Positions 11,642-23,400 of a stretch of DNA of 64,000 nt are shown here, in pieces. A program made the position numbers and the translations under genes. Below the pieces are notes generated by a model, which worked only from the letters and a program-made list of their open reading frames with translations, made no database searches and was not told where the DNA came from. Each line of letters opens with the position of its first letter. Positions within the stretch are counted from its first letter, which is position 1. This DNA comes from Hemicordylus capensis. Its lineage: Eukaryota; Chordata; Lepidosauria; Squamata; Cordylidae. The stretch is from assembly GCF_027244095.1 (NCBI RefSeq), contig NC_069670.1:14961320-15025319 (forward strand). Direction: 5' to 3'.

Positions 11642-13676
11642 GTGAGGGCTTAAATCTTCATGACGGTGTGTGTGTTCAACAAGAACTTTTCAAAGCTGCT
11701 TAAGAATCAGAGAGAAGAGTGCCCTGGCCGAAGGGGTCATGGTCTTCTAAAAAAATGTAGACACCGGCAACAGCCACTGGAGGGGTGCTGTGCTGGGGTT
11801 GGATGCGGCCAGTTGCTCTCCTCCTGCTCACTGTAAAAACAACGGCCACTCTGACCCCTGCTGGCCATGCAAAGAGGCACCCTTGGGTGTTACAGATTCG
11901 CCAGTCAGGCTTCTTGTAGAGGCTTCAAGCCTGCTTTAACTGCTGACACCAAACCTAGTCTCTAAGAAGCTGCGTTCTGAGGACACTGAAGCCCCTTCGC
12001 CACAGTGACTCACTCACAAGCCCCGGCCCCCACTCTCCACAGTTAAAGCCTCTTTCTGCAGAGGCTAAGGCGATATGTGGCGGGTGGGGCTGATGCTTCC
12101 TGGGAGGGGAATGCTGGGGTGGCAGAGTTCTGCACTGCCGGAGAGCTGGTCCACAAGGACGGCAGTCATCTCTGGAGATGCAGAGTGTCACTGTCCCAAG
12201 TGCTGAGTGGCAACTGGAGCTGGGAACCAAAGCGATACCAAAGATCAGAATACGGGCCTAGCTTAGTACAATAGAACTACAAGAGAGAAGGATATAAAGG
12301 GCTGTGTCAATAACGCTGCATCCAATGGCTTAAAACTTAATAAGGATTGTTTTAGGAGGTCATCATACAGTACATGGTCCTCATACATATGCTGGTTAGG
12401 TAATATTAGTTCAAATATTGTAACAGTCTTCAGACATATGTTGACTAGATCACGTGGTCTTGTGATTCCAAGTGATCTTAGCTCTTCATAAAGTCAGACG
12501 CATTTTGACCCGTCCTCCTCCCCAGCAACTTTCCACGTATTGGTCTCATGGGGGCATAGCACCTCCAGAGACTCCTTTCGATCCAAAGACATTTTCCTAC
12601 TATTTCCAAGGTCCCCTTCTCACTCAGTGGCACACACGTTGCTTCTGTAGTGCCGAGCCCTGAGTATAAAAGTCTTAGACAATCAAAGCCGCTGATCCGA
12701 ATACCGTGGCTTAAGGTTCAAACACCTCGTAGAGAGTGTCCAGGGTTACAGCCCGGTCACGCTACCTACCGCTCCTGCGAGTGGAAAAGAGAGTTGGGGG
12801 AAATTCTGCATCATGATGGATTCTCCCCTTTTGCCTTGATAACTCTGGAGTATGGAGTTGCCAGGGTCAAATTCAGGCAAAGAATATATGATAGGGAGCG
12901 TCAAATTGGGTGGGTGGGTCCATTTGGGCAACCAAGCTCTGAGTTTCGACCCTGCTAGATATCTGAGCTGGATAACGGTCCCAAAACATCGCAGAGCTTC
13001 GACACAGGCAGGCATGATGTAATAGAGATCCAAACAACGGCACATGTGCACTTTTATTGCCCATTTTGCCGAGATATACAGCATAACTATATAACTCCTC
13101 TTATTAACTGCCATCGAGGCTGCACAGAATCGTTTTATCTCAATTATCCTTCGTAGTTGTTTGTTTGTTATTGCTGGTCAGTGACTGAAAGAAAGATCTC
13201 TGCCTATCAAGATGTTATAATGTGGCTAGGTTCTGTTTAGCAGCCCATAAAATTTGCCAGGAGTTCATTGAGAATCATTTCTAGCCGATCTGTGTGTGTA
13301 ACCCCCGTAGCATATAACCTTGTTGGGTGATTTTGCTGGACTTCTGTCTGCAAACTCTGCTGGTCTGTGTCTGTACTAAAGGATGGCTGGGCTGATGGAG
13401 CTCTGTCTTGCTTTGCTTTCCCTTTGGGATCAGGTTCATCATACCCTGCTCTGTTTTGTGTGTCGGCTGGAGCTCGGAGCCCCTGTGCACGTGTGTCCGG
13501 CGTCCTCAGTTCTCCCGCGGCTGAGGAGGGCGAGAGTGTGGCTTCTCCAGGGGGCTTCTTTCTGAGCCAGACCTCCTCTCTCCAAGCGAGAGAAGAGAGC
13601 AGCATAACCGTCAAGACTGTTAAGTGCCTGGAGGGCTTCATCATCTGCGTCCCGTTCTGTCCTCCCACCGGTCCAG
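11642..13676. other. Left-arm intergenic or intronic DNA
   Basis: Contains a dispersed-repeat fragment at about 11,755-11,890 and otherwise sequence seen only here and in the mirror. A 122-residue frame on the minus strand (12,746-13,114) is conserved in the right arm, starting MAVNKRSYIV. It has no splice context or recognisable domain. I treat it as unproven. Confidence 0.45.
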
Positions 13677-13808
13677 GGTGGCAGCTTGAGCAGAAAGATG
13701 GTCCACGCAGGCTTCCTGCTGAGCTGCGTGCCGGGTGGCAGTCTGGAACCATTTCGCCTTTCCAACAGCCCTGCGGAGCAGGCAAAGTTTCAAGACTCAG
13801 TGGAGCAG
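13677..13808 (+). CDS. Candidate internal exon, left arm, unknown gene
   Basis: A 132-nt segment (44 codons, phase 0 to 0). A pyrimidine-rich acceptor ends CCGGTCCAG, and the donor is GAGCAG/GTAAGG. The peptide begins GGSLSRKMVH, ends FQDSVEQ and is unchanged in the mirror (24455-24586). The phase fits the exon candidate at 11,477-11,641. A further AG acceptor at 13,996 could add 19 codons ending at a TGA at 14,054-14,056. A competing reading is the opposite strand, where 13,439-13,765 is an open 108-residue frame that is also unchanged in both arms. Which strand is coding cannot be settled here. Confidence 0.3.
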
Positions 13809-14891
13809 GTAAGGAGAGACAAAGCCCATTCCTTTTCCCTAACCTCTAAATACATGATATACCTTGTTCTGAACCCTGGCTTTTGAGAGCCCAAGGATCC
13901 AGAGGAAGCCAAGGTGGAAATGACAAAGCCAACTTGGGTAAAATTGCTGCTATGGCCAACACTTCAAACTAGTTAGTTGTGCCTTGTTCTTAACAGAGCT
14001 TGAGAGAGCAAGGCAGCCGGGGACACGGAGGAAGTTGGGCTGCACGACACCAGTGAGGAAGTGGCCAAGCTGTGCCATGCCAGGATTGTGAGAACTGATG
14101 CTCCCCCTGTCCAGTTATGGTGCGTGTCGTCCGGGGAGAAGAATGCTGTGCTTCTTCCCGGGATCAGGACACTGGGGCACCACAGCATCCTGCATCCTGA
14201 CGCTGTCTACAGAGAAAAGCTTGATCTCTGGAGCCCCACACTGCAACCGTGGGTGGTGGTCGGTGGTGCTAGGGGCCTCTCAGAGTTGGGTTAAGTTGGG
14301 ACGTTACTCCGTATTTGGAAGGCTTTGTAGCTGATAAGTACTTCACAGACGGTTTCATTGCAGAGTGAGTGTGTGTGAGATCTATAAACGTGTGTATGAA
14401 ATGGATAACCAATTGGCTTGAGTTTGGGGGTGAATATTTTTGTGCAAATAGTCTGAGTTTGCTGGAAACCCTCTGTATAATTGGATTTGGAAAAATAATT
14501 GTGTTTTGTGGCATTATTTAACACGTATAAACTTTGTAAAGGATGTTTTGGCTTGTGCTAGATATATTCTGTTTTATGCGTCGCACTTATAATCTGCCCA
14601 ATAGAAAATCTCAGGGCGGTTTTACAATTCATACCAAACGGCAACTAAAAACGAGAAATCACGGACAGATTAAAATGACCACAAATAAAACTTAAAAACA
14701 TCAAAACTAAAAACATCAAACATCAACATCAAAACTAAAAACATCAAAACTACCTTAAACTAAAACATAAACGAGATTAAATTGATCAAACCACTCTAAA
14801 CATACAGAGCTAAACATCATCAGTCTGTGTGTGCTGTCCTGTGGACGAATCCCTATCTGGGAGGATATTGCAGGAGATCACTCAAGAGGAG
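13809..14891. other. Left-arm non-coding DNA with LINE-like 3' fragment
   Basis: At about 13,935-13,985 the left arm carries roughly 45 bp that the right arm lacks. The stretch 14,585-14,830 is A-rich with repeated ACATCAAAACTAAAA motifs after CAGGGCGGTTTTACAA, resembling the 3' end of a CR1/L2-like LINE or a derived SINE. No gene seen. Confidence 0.5.
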
Positions 14892-15115
14892 GAGAGCTGG
14901 TCTTGTGGTAGCAGCCTGGATTGTCCCCTAGGCTAAGCAGGGTCCACCCTGGTTTGCATTTGGATGGGGAGACTACATGTGAGCACTGTCGGCTATTCCA
15001 CCCTGGGAAGAGCATCTGTATGCCTGCGTGCAAAAGATTCCCTCCCTGGCATCTTCAAGACAGGGCTGACCCACACCTGCCTGTAATCTTGGCACCATTG
15101 GTTCATCTGGGCTTT
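14892..15115 (+). repeat. 5S-rRNA-headed SINE (left arm copy)
   Basis: GGCTAAGCAGGGTCCACCCT, followed shortly by TTGGATGGGGAGAC, matches the internal promoter region of vertebrate 5S rRNA (CTAAGCAGGGTC...GGATGGGAGAC). The remainder is the SINE body found elsewhere in the window. The reverse-complement copy lies at about 23,175-23,400. Confidence 0.75.
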
Positions 15116-15554
15116 TAAAAAACGTGTTGGTATCTCTTTAGCTGCAGACTTTGGTACACTGTGATCTGCTTTTCCGTGTGACATACTCAGGGAACAATTA
15201 TGGGACAGCAAATAAAGCTACTTCTGAGCAAGAAACGTAGACTCTGTCCCTCCACAAAAATATTTGGAGGAGATGGGAGTCAAACGTTTGACTTTTTAAA
15301 CTGTGTCTTCCTTGACTGTTGGTGTGATGGTGTGTTGCCTCTGTCTGTGTGAGCAAGCAGTGTACTTAATAGCTCTGCAGATACCCAGGGACTCGAGTGG
15401 TGTGTGTGTTTTCTTGAAATATTATACATGCTTGAAAAGTTTTCTAGTAAGAGCCTTTTCCACCTCTCTCTTCCATCTCTGCATTTGGTAAACTTCTGAA
15501 CAACTTCCTGCCAGGGTTCAGAGCAAAAGGACCCTATTTCAACGCGCTGAAACA
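15116..15554. other. Left-arm intergenic DNA
   Basis: No gene or repeat recognised. The sequence is the mirror of about 22,740-23,170. Confidence 0.5.
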
Positions 15555-15740
15555 CTAGAGTCTCATAGAGTCACACACTAGAATTCTATTATAGAGCGTG
15601 TGTTCATTAGACACTCTATACACACAGAGTCTAATAGAATTCTTGTATGTGTCTAGAGTGTCTGATGAACACACTCTCTATAATAGAATTCTAGTGTGTG
15701 AATCTATGAGACTCTTGGGTGGGTGGGTGGGTGGAGTCTA
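15555..15740. repeat. Island of the central palindromic satellite (left arm)
   Basis: Repeats of ATAGAATTCTAGTGTGTG and AGACACTCTATACACAC, ending in a (GGGT)n run at about 15,716-15,735. The block is itself an imperfect palindrome. The mirrored island at 22,560-22,735 lacks the (GGGT)n run. It is separated from the main core by the CpG island. Confidence 0.85.
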
Positions 15741-16756
15741 TTTCAAACATACAGTGTTTGTCTGCTGCCTGTCAGATGTTCCTTGTCGGAAAGGGAGCCG
15801 GCCTGCTGACAGGCAATCTGACATTACTGCACTATGAGCACGGCTTGGGCGCCTGGGGTGGAAAAGCAGAATAAATCTTTGCTGCGGCAGGTGCTTCATG
15901 CTCTGGGGGCAGAGAGATCTGAGTGTGTTTGGGGGGGTGGGTGGGGGGGGTCAGGCAGGTGGGTCCCCTTGCATCTCTCCCAGGAGACCTCCTGTCTGGG
16001 AGAGAAGAGTCAGAATGGGCAGGATTGCAGCCTTCCGTCCACACGCTGCTGCAGGTCAGGTAAATTGCTGTGGCCTCGGCTGCGATGATCCACCCCCCGG
16101 GCTACAAAGGGAAGCAGCAGGAAGTCAGTGCGTGTCCAGAAGCAAGTGTCGAGCCTGAGCGGGAGGAAGGAGGGTTCTTGCGGGAGTGCAGAACAGAACA
16201 AGGTGCCATCCAGTCCCAGGGGCGGGGGACGCATCCCGGCAGCCTTTCCCACCCAGTGCCAGCCCCCCTCCGGCACGTGGAGGCGGGGACTGCTGCCTCT
16301 TCCTTGCAACTGGGCGTGCATCTGGTTGGGTGTCGCAGCCAGGCGGAGGGATGAGCGGGTCCGATAGGGCGGGAGACTGCCAGTCCGTGCTGGCGGCCAG
16401 CATGAAGCGCCCGCCCGCGCGTCCCTCGGAGGCGGAGCCTGCCCAGGCACGCTGATTGGCCAGGAGCCGGAAGGGGCGGGGTGGGGCGCGGCCGGAAGGG
16501 GCGTCCCCGGGCGGGGCTCCTGCCATAAGTTCAGAGCGCGCCTAAGAAGAGGAGGACCGGCGGCCCCCGCCGAGGCCGGGGGAAAGAAGGAGGCAACGGC
16601 CGGCAGCCCAGTTCCAGCTCCCGCCCTGTCGGATCTAATCGGAGGTCATCATCAAGCCGGGGCCGCTGCCGCCGCCAGAGCCAGCCAGCCAGGCGGGAGA
16701 GGAGGAGGAGCCGGTGGATGGAACTCCTGGAGACCAGAGGCGAGCAGGAAGAAGCG
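15741..16756 (+). promoter_or_regulatory. Second CpG island with first exon (left arm)
   Basis: GC- and CpG-rich, with several GGGGCGGGG-type Sp1 boxes, an inverted CCAAT (ATTGG at about 16,454) and repeated CCGGAAGGGGCG between 16.45 and 16.51 kb, and no TATA box. It leads into a likely first exon with ATG at 16718. That exon is 13 codons, MELLETRGEQEEA, and stops at a GCG/GTGAGG donor at 16756. The promoter therefore points towards the palindrome centre. Its mirror image (21,540-22,555) points back, so the two face each other across about 4.8 kb. Confidence 0.55.
16718..16756 (+). CDS. Candidate first coding exon, unknown gene (left arm)
   Basis: The ATG follows a GC-rich leader in the context GGTGGATGG. 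It encodes MELLETRGEQEEA before a consensus GTGAGG donor. The mirrored exon at 21540-21578 (minus) is identical. No downstream exon is visible before the satellite core, so the gene is either cut by the inversion-duplication or continues far away. I do not recognise the peptide, which is too short to assign. Confidence 0.3.
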
Positions 16757-17283
16757 GTGAGGCTCCATCGTACTCTCCCCCCCCCTCCTCCCCATTTCCC
16801 TGCAGGTGCTGCTCGGGGGCTCCTGGCTGCGACCGAGAAGAGGATCCCCGCGCAGGCTGGGCTGCTTCGGGTGCTGGGGAGAGAAGAGCCGGAGTCCCCG
16901 CCTGTGGGGGCTGCTTCTCCTGATCGGTGGTGGAAATAAAGATGCTCCCCTCCCTCTCGGCTTTGTCTCCTTCTTCTTCCCGGAGGGAAATCCTCCTCGG
17001 CAGGCACCACTAGGCGGAGGGGGCTGCCTGCCGCGGCCGGCGGGACCCTTCCAGAGGCGGATCTGGTGTCTGCAGCCCCGGGATAGCCAGTCGGTGTGCT
17101 GGGCTCTGGCAGTCAGACGCTCAGGCTTGGAGAACCAGCGGCAGCAGACCTGGGTCCGCCTGTGGAGGGGCCTCCTCGACCCCAGCAGCAGCAGCCGCCG
17201 CCAAGAAGACCCTCCGACTAGTGGCGTCTGGGGAAGAGACACTTGCATAGCGGCACTTGGGCCTAGAGACAGGTAGCATAGAG
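16757..17283. other. GC-rich flank of CpG island, left arm
   Basis: Several overlapping open frames exist on both strands because the DNA is GC-rich. The 198-residue minus-strand frame (16,652-17,248) is preserved in the mirror with one change, but the region as a whole is almost identical, so this is no evidence of coding. Confidence 0.45.
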
Positions 17284-20200
17284 GTGGGCACCAGGGTCTG
17301 TATGTAGACTGCAGGCTCTCTGTGTGTGGCCCACTAGTTGATGTCTACACACTAGCGTCTGCAGAGGAGTGTGTGTCTATTAGGCTTGTGTGTACACACA
17401 CTCCTCTGCAGGCGCTAGTGTGTAGACATCAACTAGTGAGCCACACATAGAGAGCCTGCAGTCTACATACAGACCCTGGTGCCCATCTATATACAGAGAA
17501 CTTAGTGTCGCTATGCAAGTGTCTCTTCACCAGAAACACACACACACACATCTATAGAGTGTGAGAGAGTATGTGTTCATTAGACTCTATTAGACACTCT
17601 AGTGTGTGAGAGAGCCTAATGAACACATATGTTTTATGACTTTGTGTGTGAAATAGACTCTCTCACGCACACTAGTGTAGTAGAGTCACACACTAGAATT
17701 CTATTATAGAGAGTGTTTTCATTAGACACTCTATACACACAGAGTCTAATAGAATTCTTATGTGTGTAGAGAGTGTGTGATGAACACACTCTCTATAATA
17801 GAATTCTAGTGTGTGTGTGGAGTCTATTTCAAACACACAGTGTAATAGATAGACACTATAGAGTGTGCTTGTGTGTGTAGAGTCTATTTCACACACACAA
17901 GCATTCTTTTTCAAGCAGTCTGTTAGACTAGTGTGTGTGTAATAGAACCACACGAGTCTAATAGAATGCTTGAAAAAGAATGCTTGTGTGTGTGAAATAG
18001 ACTCTACACACACAAGGAATGCTTGTGTGTGTGTAAAGTATTTCCCACACACAAGCATTCTATTAGACTCTAGAGTGATTCTATTACACACACACTAGAG
18101 TCTAATAGAATTCTAGTGTGTGTAGAGTCTGTTTCACCCACATATTCTATTAGACACACACACAAGCATTCTTTTAGACTCTAGTGTGATTCTATTAAAC
18201 ACATTAGAGTCTAATAGAATGCTTGTGTGTGTGTCTGATAGAATATGTGGGTGAAATAAACTCACAAGAATTCTATCAGGCTCTGTGTGTATAGAGTGTC
18301 TAATGAACACACTCTCTATAATAGAATTCTAGTGTGTGTGTGGAGTCTATTTCAAACACACAGTGTAATAGTTAGACACTCTATATACACACAGAGCCTG
18401 ATAGAATTCTTGTGAGTCTGTTTCACACACATATTCTATTAGACACACACACAAGCATTCTATTAGACGCTGTAATAGAATCACACAAGAGTCTAATAGA
18501 ATCACACACACACACTAGTGTCTAAAAGAATGCTTGTGTGTGTGTCTAATAGAATATGTGGGTGAAATAGACTCTACACACACTAGAATTCTATTATAGA
18601 GAGTGTGCTAGTGTGTGAATCTATGAGACTCTTAATAGAGTGTCTTCATCAGACACTCTACACACACAAGCTTTATAGAGAGAGAGTGTGTGTGTGTGTG
18701 TGTAGAGTCTATTTCACACACTTACACACAGAGCCTGATAGAATCACACACACACACTAGTGTCTAATAGAATGCTTGTGTGTGTGTGGAGAGTCTATTT
18801 CACCCACATATTCTATTAGACACACACACAAGCATTCTTTTAGTGTGTGTGTGATTCTATTACAGCGTCTAATAGAATATGTGTGTGAAACAGACTCACA
18901 AGAATTCTATCAGGCTCTGTGTGTAAGTGTGTGAAATAGACTCTACACACACACACACACTCTCTATAAAGCTTGTGTGTGTAGAGTGTCTGATGAAGAC
19001 ACTCTATTAAGAGTCTCATAGATTCACACACTAGCACACTCTCTATAATAGAATTCTAGTGTGTGTAGAGTCTATTTCACCCACATATTCTATTAGACAC
19101 ACACACACACACAAGCATTCTATTAGACGCTGTAATAGAATCACACAAGAGTCTATACACACAGAGCCTAATAGAATTCTTGTGGGTCTGTTTCACACAC
19201 ACACTAGTGTCTAATAGAATGCTTGTGTGTGTGTGGAGAGTCTAATGAACACACTCTCTATAATAGAATTCTAGTGTGTGAGTCTATTAGACTCTAGTGT
19301 GTGTGGTCTATTTCAAACACACTGTAATAGAGAGACACTCTATATAGAGTCTAATAGATTCACACACTAGAATTCTATTATACACACAAGAATTCTATTA
19401 GACTCTAGTGTGATTTTATTACACACATTAGAGTCTAATAGAATATCTCTCTAATAGAATACGTGTGTGTGTGTGTGTGTGCTTGAAAAAGAATGCTTGT
19501 GTGTGTGAAATAGACTCTACACACACACACACACATGAATTCTATTAGACGCTAGTGTGATTCTAATAGAATGCTTGAAAAAGAATGCTTGTGTGTGTAG
19601 AGTCTATTTCACACACACAAGCATTCTTTTTCAAGCATTCTATTAGACTCTTGTGTTATTCTATGAGTCTAATAGAATGCTTGTGTGTGTGGAGAGTCTA
19701 TTTCACCCACATATTCTATCAGACACACACACAAGCATTCTATTAGACTCTAATGTGTTTAATAGAATCACACTAGAGTCTAAAAGAATGCTTGTGTGTG
19801 TGTGTCTAATAGAATATGTGTGTGAAATAGACTCACAAGAATTCTATCAGGCTCTGTGTGTATATAGAGTGTCTATCTATTACACTGTGTGTTTGAAATA
19901 GACTACACACACACACTAGAATTCTATTATAGAGAGTGTGTTCATTAGACACTCTATACACACAGAGCCTGATAGAATTCTTGTGAGTCTATTTCACACA
20001 CATATTCTATTAGACACACACACACAAGCATTCTTTTAGACTCTAGTGTGATTAATAGAATCACACTAGAGTCTAATAGAATGCTTGTGTGTAGAGTGAT
20101 TCTATTACACACACACTAGAGTCTAATAGAATTCTAGTGTGTAGAGTCTATTTCACCCACATATTCTATCAGACACACACACAAGCATTCTATTAGACTC

Positions 20201-21012
20201 TAATGTGTGTAATAGAATCACTCTAGAGTCTAATAGAATGCTTGTGTGTGGGAAATACTTTACACACACACAAGCATTCCTTGTGTGTGTAGAGTCTATT
20301 TCACACACACAAGCATTCTTTTTCAAGCATTCTATTAGACTCGTGTGGTTCTATTACACACACACTAGTCTAACAGACTGCTTGAAAAAGAATGCTTGTG
20401 TGTGTGAAATAGACTCTACACACACAAGCACACTCTATAGTGTCTATCTATTACACTGTGTGTTTGAAATAGACTCCACACACACACTAGAATTCTATTA
20501 TAGAGAGTGTGTTCATCACACACTCTCTACACACATAAGAATTCTATTAGACTCTGTGTGTATAGAGTGTCTAATGAAAACACTCTCTATAATAGAATTC
20601 TAGTGTGTGACTCTACTACACTAGTGTGCGTGAGAGAGTCTATTTCACACACAAAGTCATAAAACATATGTGTTCATTAGGCTCTCTCACACACTAGAGT
20701 GTCTAATAGAGTCTAATGAACACATACTCTCTCACACTCTATAGATGTGTGTGTGTGTGTTTCTGGTGAAGAGACACTTGCATAGCGACACTAAGTTCTC
20801 TGTATATAGATGGGCACCAGGGTCTGTATGTAGACTGCAGGCTCTCTATGTGTGGCTCACTAGTTGATGTCTACACACTAGCGCCTGCAGAGGAGTGTGT
20901 GTACACACAAGCCTAATAGACACACACTCCTCTGCAGACGCTAGTGTGTAGACATCAACTAGTGGGCCACACACAGAGAGCCTGCAGTCTACATACAGAC
21001 CCTGGTGCCCAC
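17284..21012. repeat. Palindromic TG/CA satellite at the centre of the inverted repeat
   Basis: About 3.7 kb made of permutations of TCTATTAGACTCTAGTGTG, ATAGAATTCTAGTGTGTG, CACAAGCATTCTATTAGAC and GTGAAATAGACTCTACACAC with their reverse complements. Obvious local hairpins are at 17,284-17,487 (stem about 85 bp, short loop), 17,690-17,820, about 17,873-18,012, about 18,120-18,260 and about 18,579-19,063. The mirrored hairpin of the first lies at about 20,805-21,012. Arm-to-arm pairing is clear to about 18,440 on the left and 19,790 on the right. The middle 1.3 kb is the same satellite but not a simple mirror. Confidence 0.9.
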
Positions 21013-21539
21013 CTCTATGCTACCTGTCTCTAGGCCCAAGTGCCGCTATGCAAGTGTCTCTTCCCCAGACGCCACTAGTCGGAGGGTCTTCTTGGCGGCG
21101 GCTGCTGCTGCTGGGGTCGAGGAGGCCCCTCCACAGGCGGACCCAGGTCTGCAGCCGCTGGTTCTCCAAGCCTGAGCGTCTGACTGCCAGAGCCCAGCAC
21201 ACCGACTGGCTATCCCGGGGCTGCAGACACCAGATCCGCCTCTGGAAGGGTCCCGCCGGCCGCGGCAGGCAGCCCCCTCCGCCTAGTGGTGCCTGCCGAG
21301 GAGGATTTCCCTCCGGGAAGAAGAAGGAGACAAAGCCGAGAGGGAGGGGAGCATCTTTATTTCCACCACCGATCAGGAGAAGCAGCCCCCACAGGCGGGG
21401 ACTCCGGCTCTTCTCTCCCCAGCACCCGAAGCAGCCCAGCCTGCGCGGGGATCCTCTTCTCGGTCGCAGCCAGGAGCCCCCGAGCAGCACCTGCAGGGAA
21501 ATGGGGAGGAGGGGGGGGGAGAGTACGATGGAGCCTCAC

Positions 21540-22555
21540 CGCTTCTTCCTGCTCGCCTCTGGTCTCCAGGAGTTCCATCCACCGGCTCCTCCTCCTCTCC
21601 CGCCTGGCTGGCTGGCTCTGGCGGCGGCAGCGGCCCCGGCTTGATGATGACCTCCGATTAGATCCGACAGGGCGGGAGCTGGAACTGGGCTGCCGGCCGT
21701 TGCCTCCTTCTTTCCCCCGGCCTCGGCGGGGGCCGCCGGTCCTCCTCTTCTTAGGCGCGCTCTGAACTTATGGCAGGAGCCCCGCCCGGGGACGCCCCTT
21801 CCGGCCGCGCCCCACCCCGCCCCTTCCGGCTCCTGGCCAATCAGCGTGCCTGGGCAGGCTCCGCCTCCGAGGGACGCGCGGGCGGGCGCTTCATGCTGGC
21901 CGCCAGCACGGACTGGCAGTCTCCCGCCCTATCGGACCCGCTCATCCCTCCGCCTGGCTGCGACACCCAACCAGATGCACGCCCAGTTGCAAGGAAGAGG
22001 CAGCAGTCCCCGCCTCCACGTGCCGGAGGGGGGCTGGCACTGGGTGGGAAAGGCTGCCGGGATGCGTCCCCCGCCCCTGGGACTGGATGGCACCTTGTTC
22101 TATTCTGCACTCCCGCAAGAACCCTCCTTCCTCCCGCTCAGGCTCGACACTTGCTTCTGGACACGCACTGACTTCCTGCTGCTTCCCTTTGTAGCCCGGG
22201 GGGTGGATCATCGCAGCCGAGGCCACAGCAATTTACCTGACCTGCAGCAGCGTGTGGACGGAAGGCTGCAATCCTGCCCATTCTGACTCTTCTCTCCCAG
22301 ACAGGAGGTCTCCTGGGAGAGATGCAAGGGGACCCACCTGCCTGACCCCCCCCACCCACCCCCCCAAACACACTCAGATCTCTCTGCCCCCAGAGCATGA
22401 AGCACCTGCCGCAGCAAAGATTTATTCTGCTTTTCCACCCCAGGCGCCCAAGCCGTGCTCATAGTGCAGTAATGTCAGATTGCCTGTCAGCATGCCGGCT
22501 CCCCTTCCGACAAGGAACATCTGACAGGCAGCAGACAAACACTGTATGTTTGAAA
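21540..22555 (-). promoter_or_regulatory. Second CpG island with first exon (right arm)
   Basis: Mirror of 15,741-16,756, with the same Sp1-type boxes, CCAAT and first exon (ATG at 21578, donor after 21540), here on the minus strand and so pointing left into the core. A plus-strand ATG at 21,770 (and its minus-strand twin on the left) opens a 133-residue GC-rich frame. I see no reason to call that coding. Confidence 0.5.
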
Positions 22556-22559
22556 TAGA

Positions 22560-22735
22560 CTCCACACACACACTACAGTCTCATAGATTCACACACTAGA
22601 ATTCTATTATAGAGTGTGTGTTCATCAGACACTCTAGACACACCCAAGAATTCTATTAGACTCTGTGTGTCTAGAGTGTCTAATGAACACACTCTCTATA
22701 ATAGAATTCTAGTGTGTGACTCTATGAGACTCTAG
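22560..22735. repeat. Island of central palindromic satellite (right arm)
   Basis: Counterpart of the left-arm island at 15.56-15.74 kb, with the same AGAATTCTAT and AGACACTCTA motifs in inverted order. It has no (GGGT)n tract and its edge facing the core differs, so the two islands changed independently after duplication. Confidence 0.8.
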
Positions 22736-23174
22736 TGTTTAAGCGCGTTGAAATAGGGTCCTTTTGCTCTGAACCCTGGCAGGAAGTTGTTCAGAAGTTT
22801 ACCAAATGCAGAGATGGAAGAGAGAGGTGGAAAAGGCTCTTACTAGAAAACTTTTCAAGCATGTATAATATTTCAAGAAAACACACACACCACTCGAGTC
22901 CCTGGGTATCTGCAGAGCTATTAAGTACACTGCTTGCTCACACAGACAGAGGCAACACACCATCACACCAACAGTCAAGGAAGACACAGTTTAAAAAGTC
23001 AAACGTTTGACTCCCATCTCCTCCAAATATTTTTGTGGAGGGACAGAGTCTACGTTTCTTGCTCAGAAGTAGCTTTATTTGCTGTCCCATAATTGTTCCC
23101 TGAGTATGTCACACGGAAAAGCAGATCACAGTGTACCAAAGTCTGCAGCTAAAGAGATACCAACACGTTTTTTA

Positions 23175-23400
23175 AAAGCCCAGATGAACCAATGGTGCCA
23201 AGATTACAGGCAGGTGTGGGTCAGCCCTGTCTTGAAGATGCCAGGGAGGGAATCTTTTGCACGCAGGCATACAGATGCTCTTCCCAGGGTGGAATAGCCG
23301 ACAGTGCTCACATGTAGTCTCCCCATCCAAATGCAAACCAGGGTGGACCCTGCTTAGCCTAGGGGACAATCCAGGCTGCTACCACAAGACCAGCTCTCCT
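23175..23400 (-). repeat. 5S-rRNA-headed SINE (right arm copy)
   Basis: Mirror of the SINE at 14,892-15,115. Its presence at the same place in both arms dates the insertion before the inverted duplication. Confidence 0.75.

Larger units (their letters stand above)
8395..18440 (+). repeat. Left arm of giant inverted repeat
   Basis: This stretch is the reverse complement of about 19,790-29,920. Paired landmarks add up to about 38,263-38,298: 8986 with 29266, 11477 with 26785, 13677 with 24586, 16718 with 21578, and 17693-18091 with 20203-20605. Pairing is almost perfect from 15.8 to 18.1 kb and clearly diverged (substitutions and small indels) at 9-14 kb. The two arms were therefore not copied from each other in a single sequencing event. 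Dispersed repeats such as the SINE at 14.9 kb sit at the same mirrored place, so they were there before the inversion-duplication. Confidence 0.95.

Noticed and set aside
14892-15115. Possible 5S rRNA gene
   Set aside because: Only the internal-promoter portion matches. The rest is SINE body, and many dispersed copies exist.
17693-18091. 132-residue frame identical in both arms (17,693-18,091 minus, 20,205-20,603 plus)
   Set aside because: It consists of TG/CA satellite translated into Cys/Val/His/Thr strings. Identity reflects palindrome identity and not protein selection.
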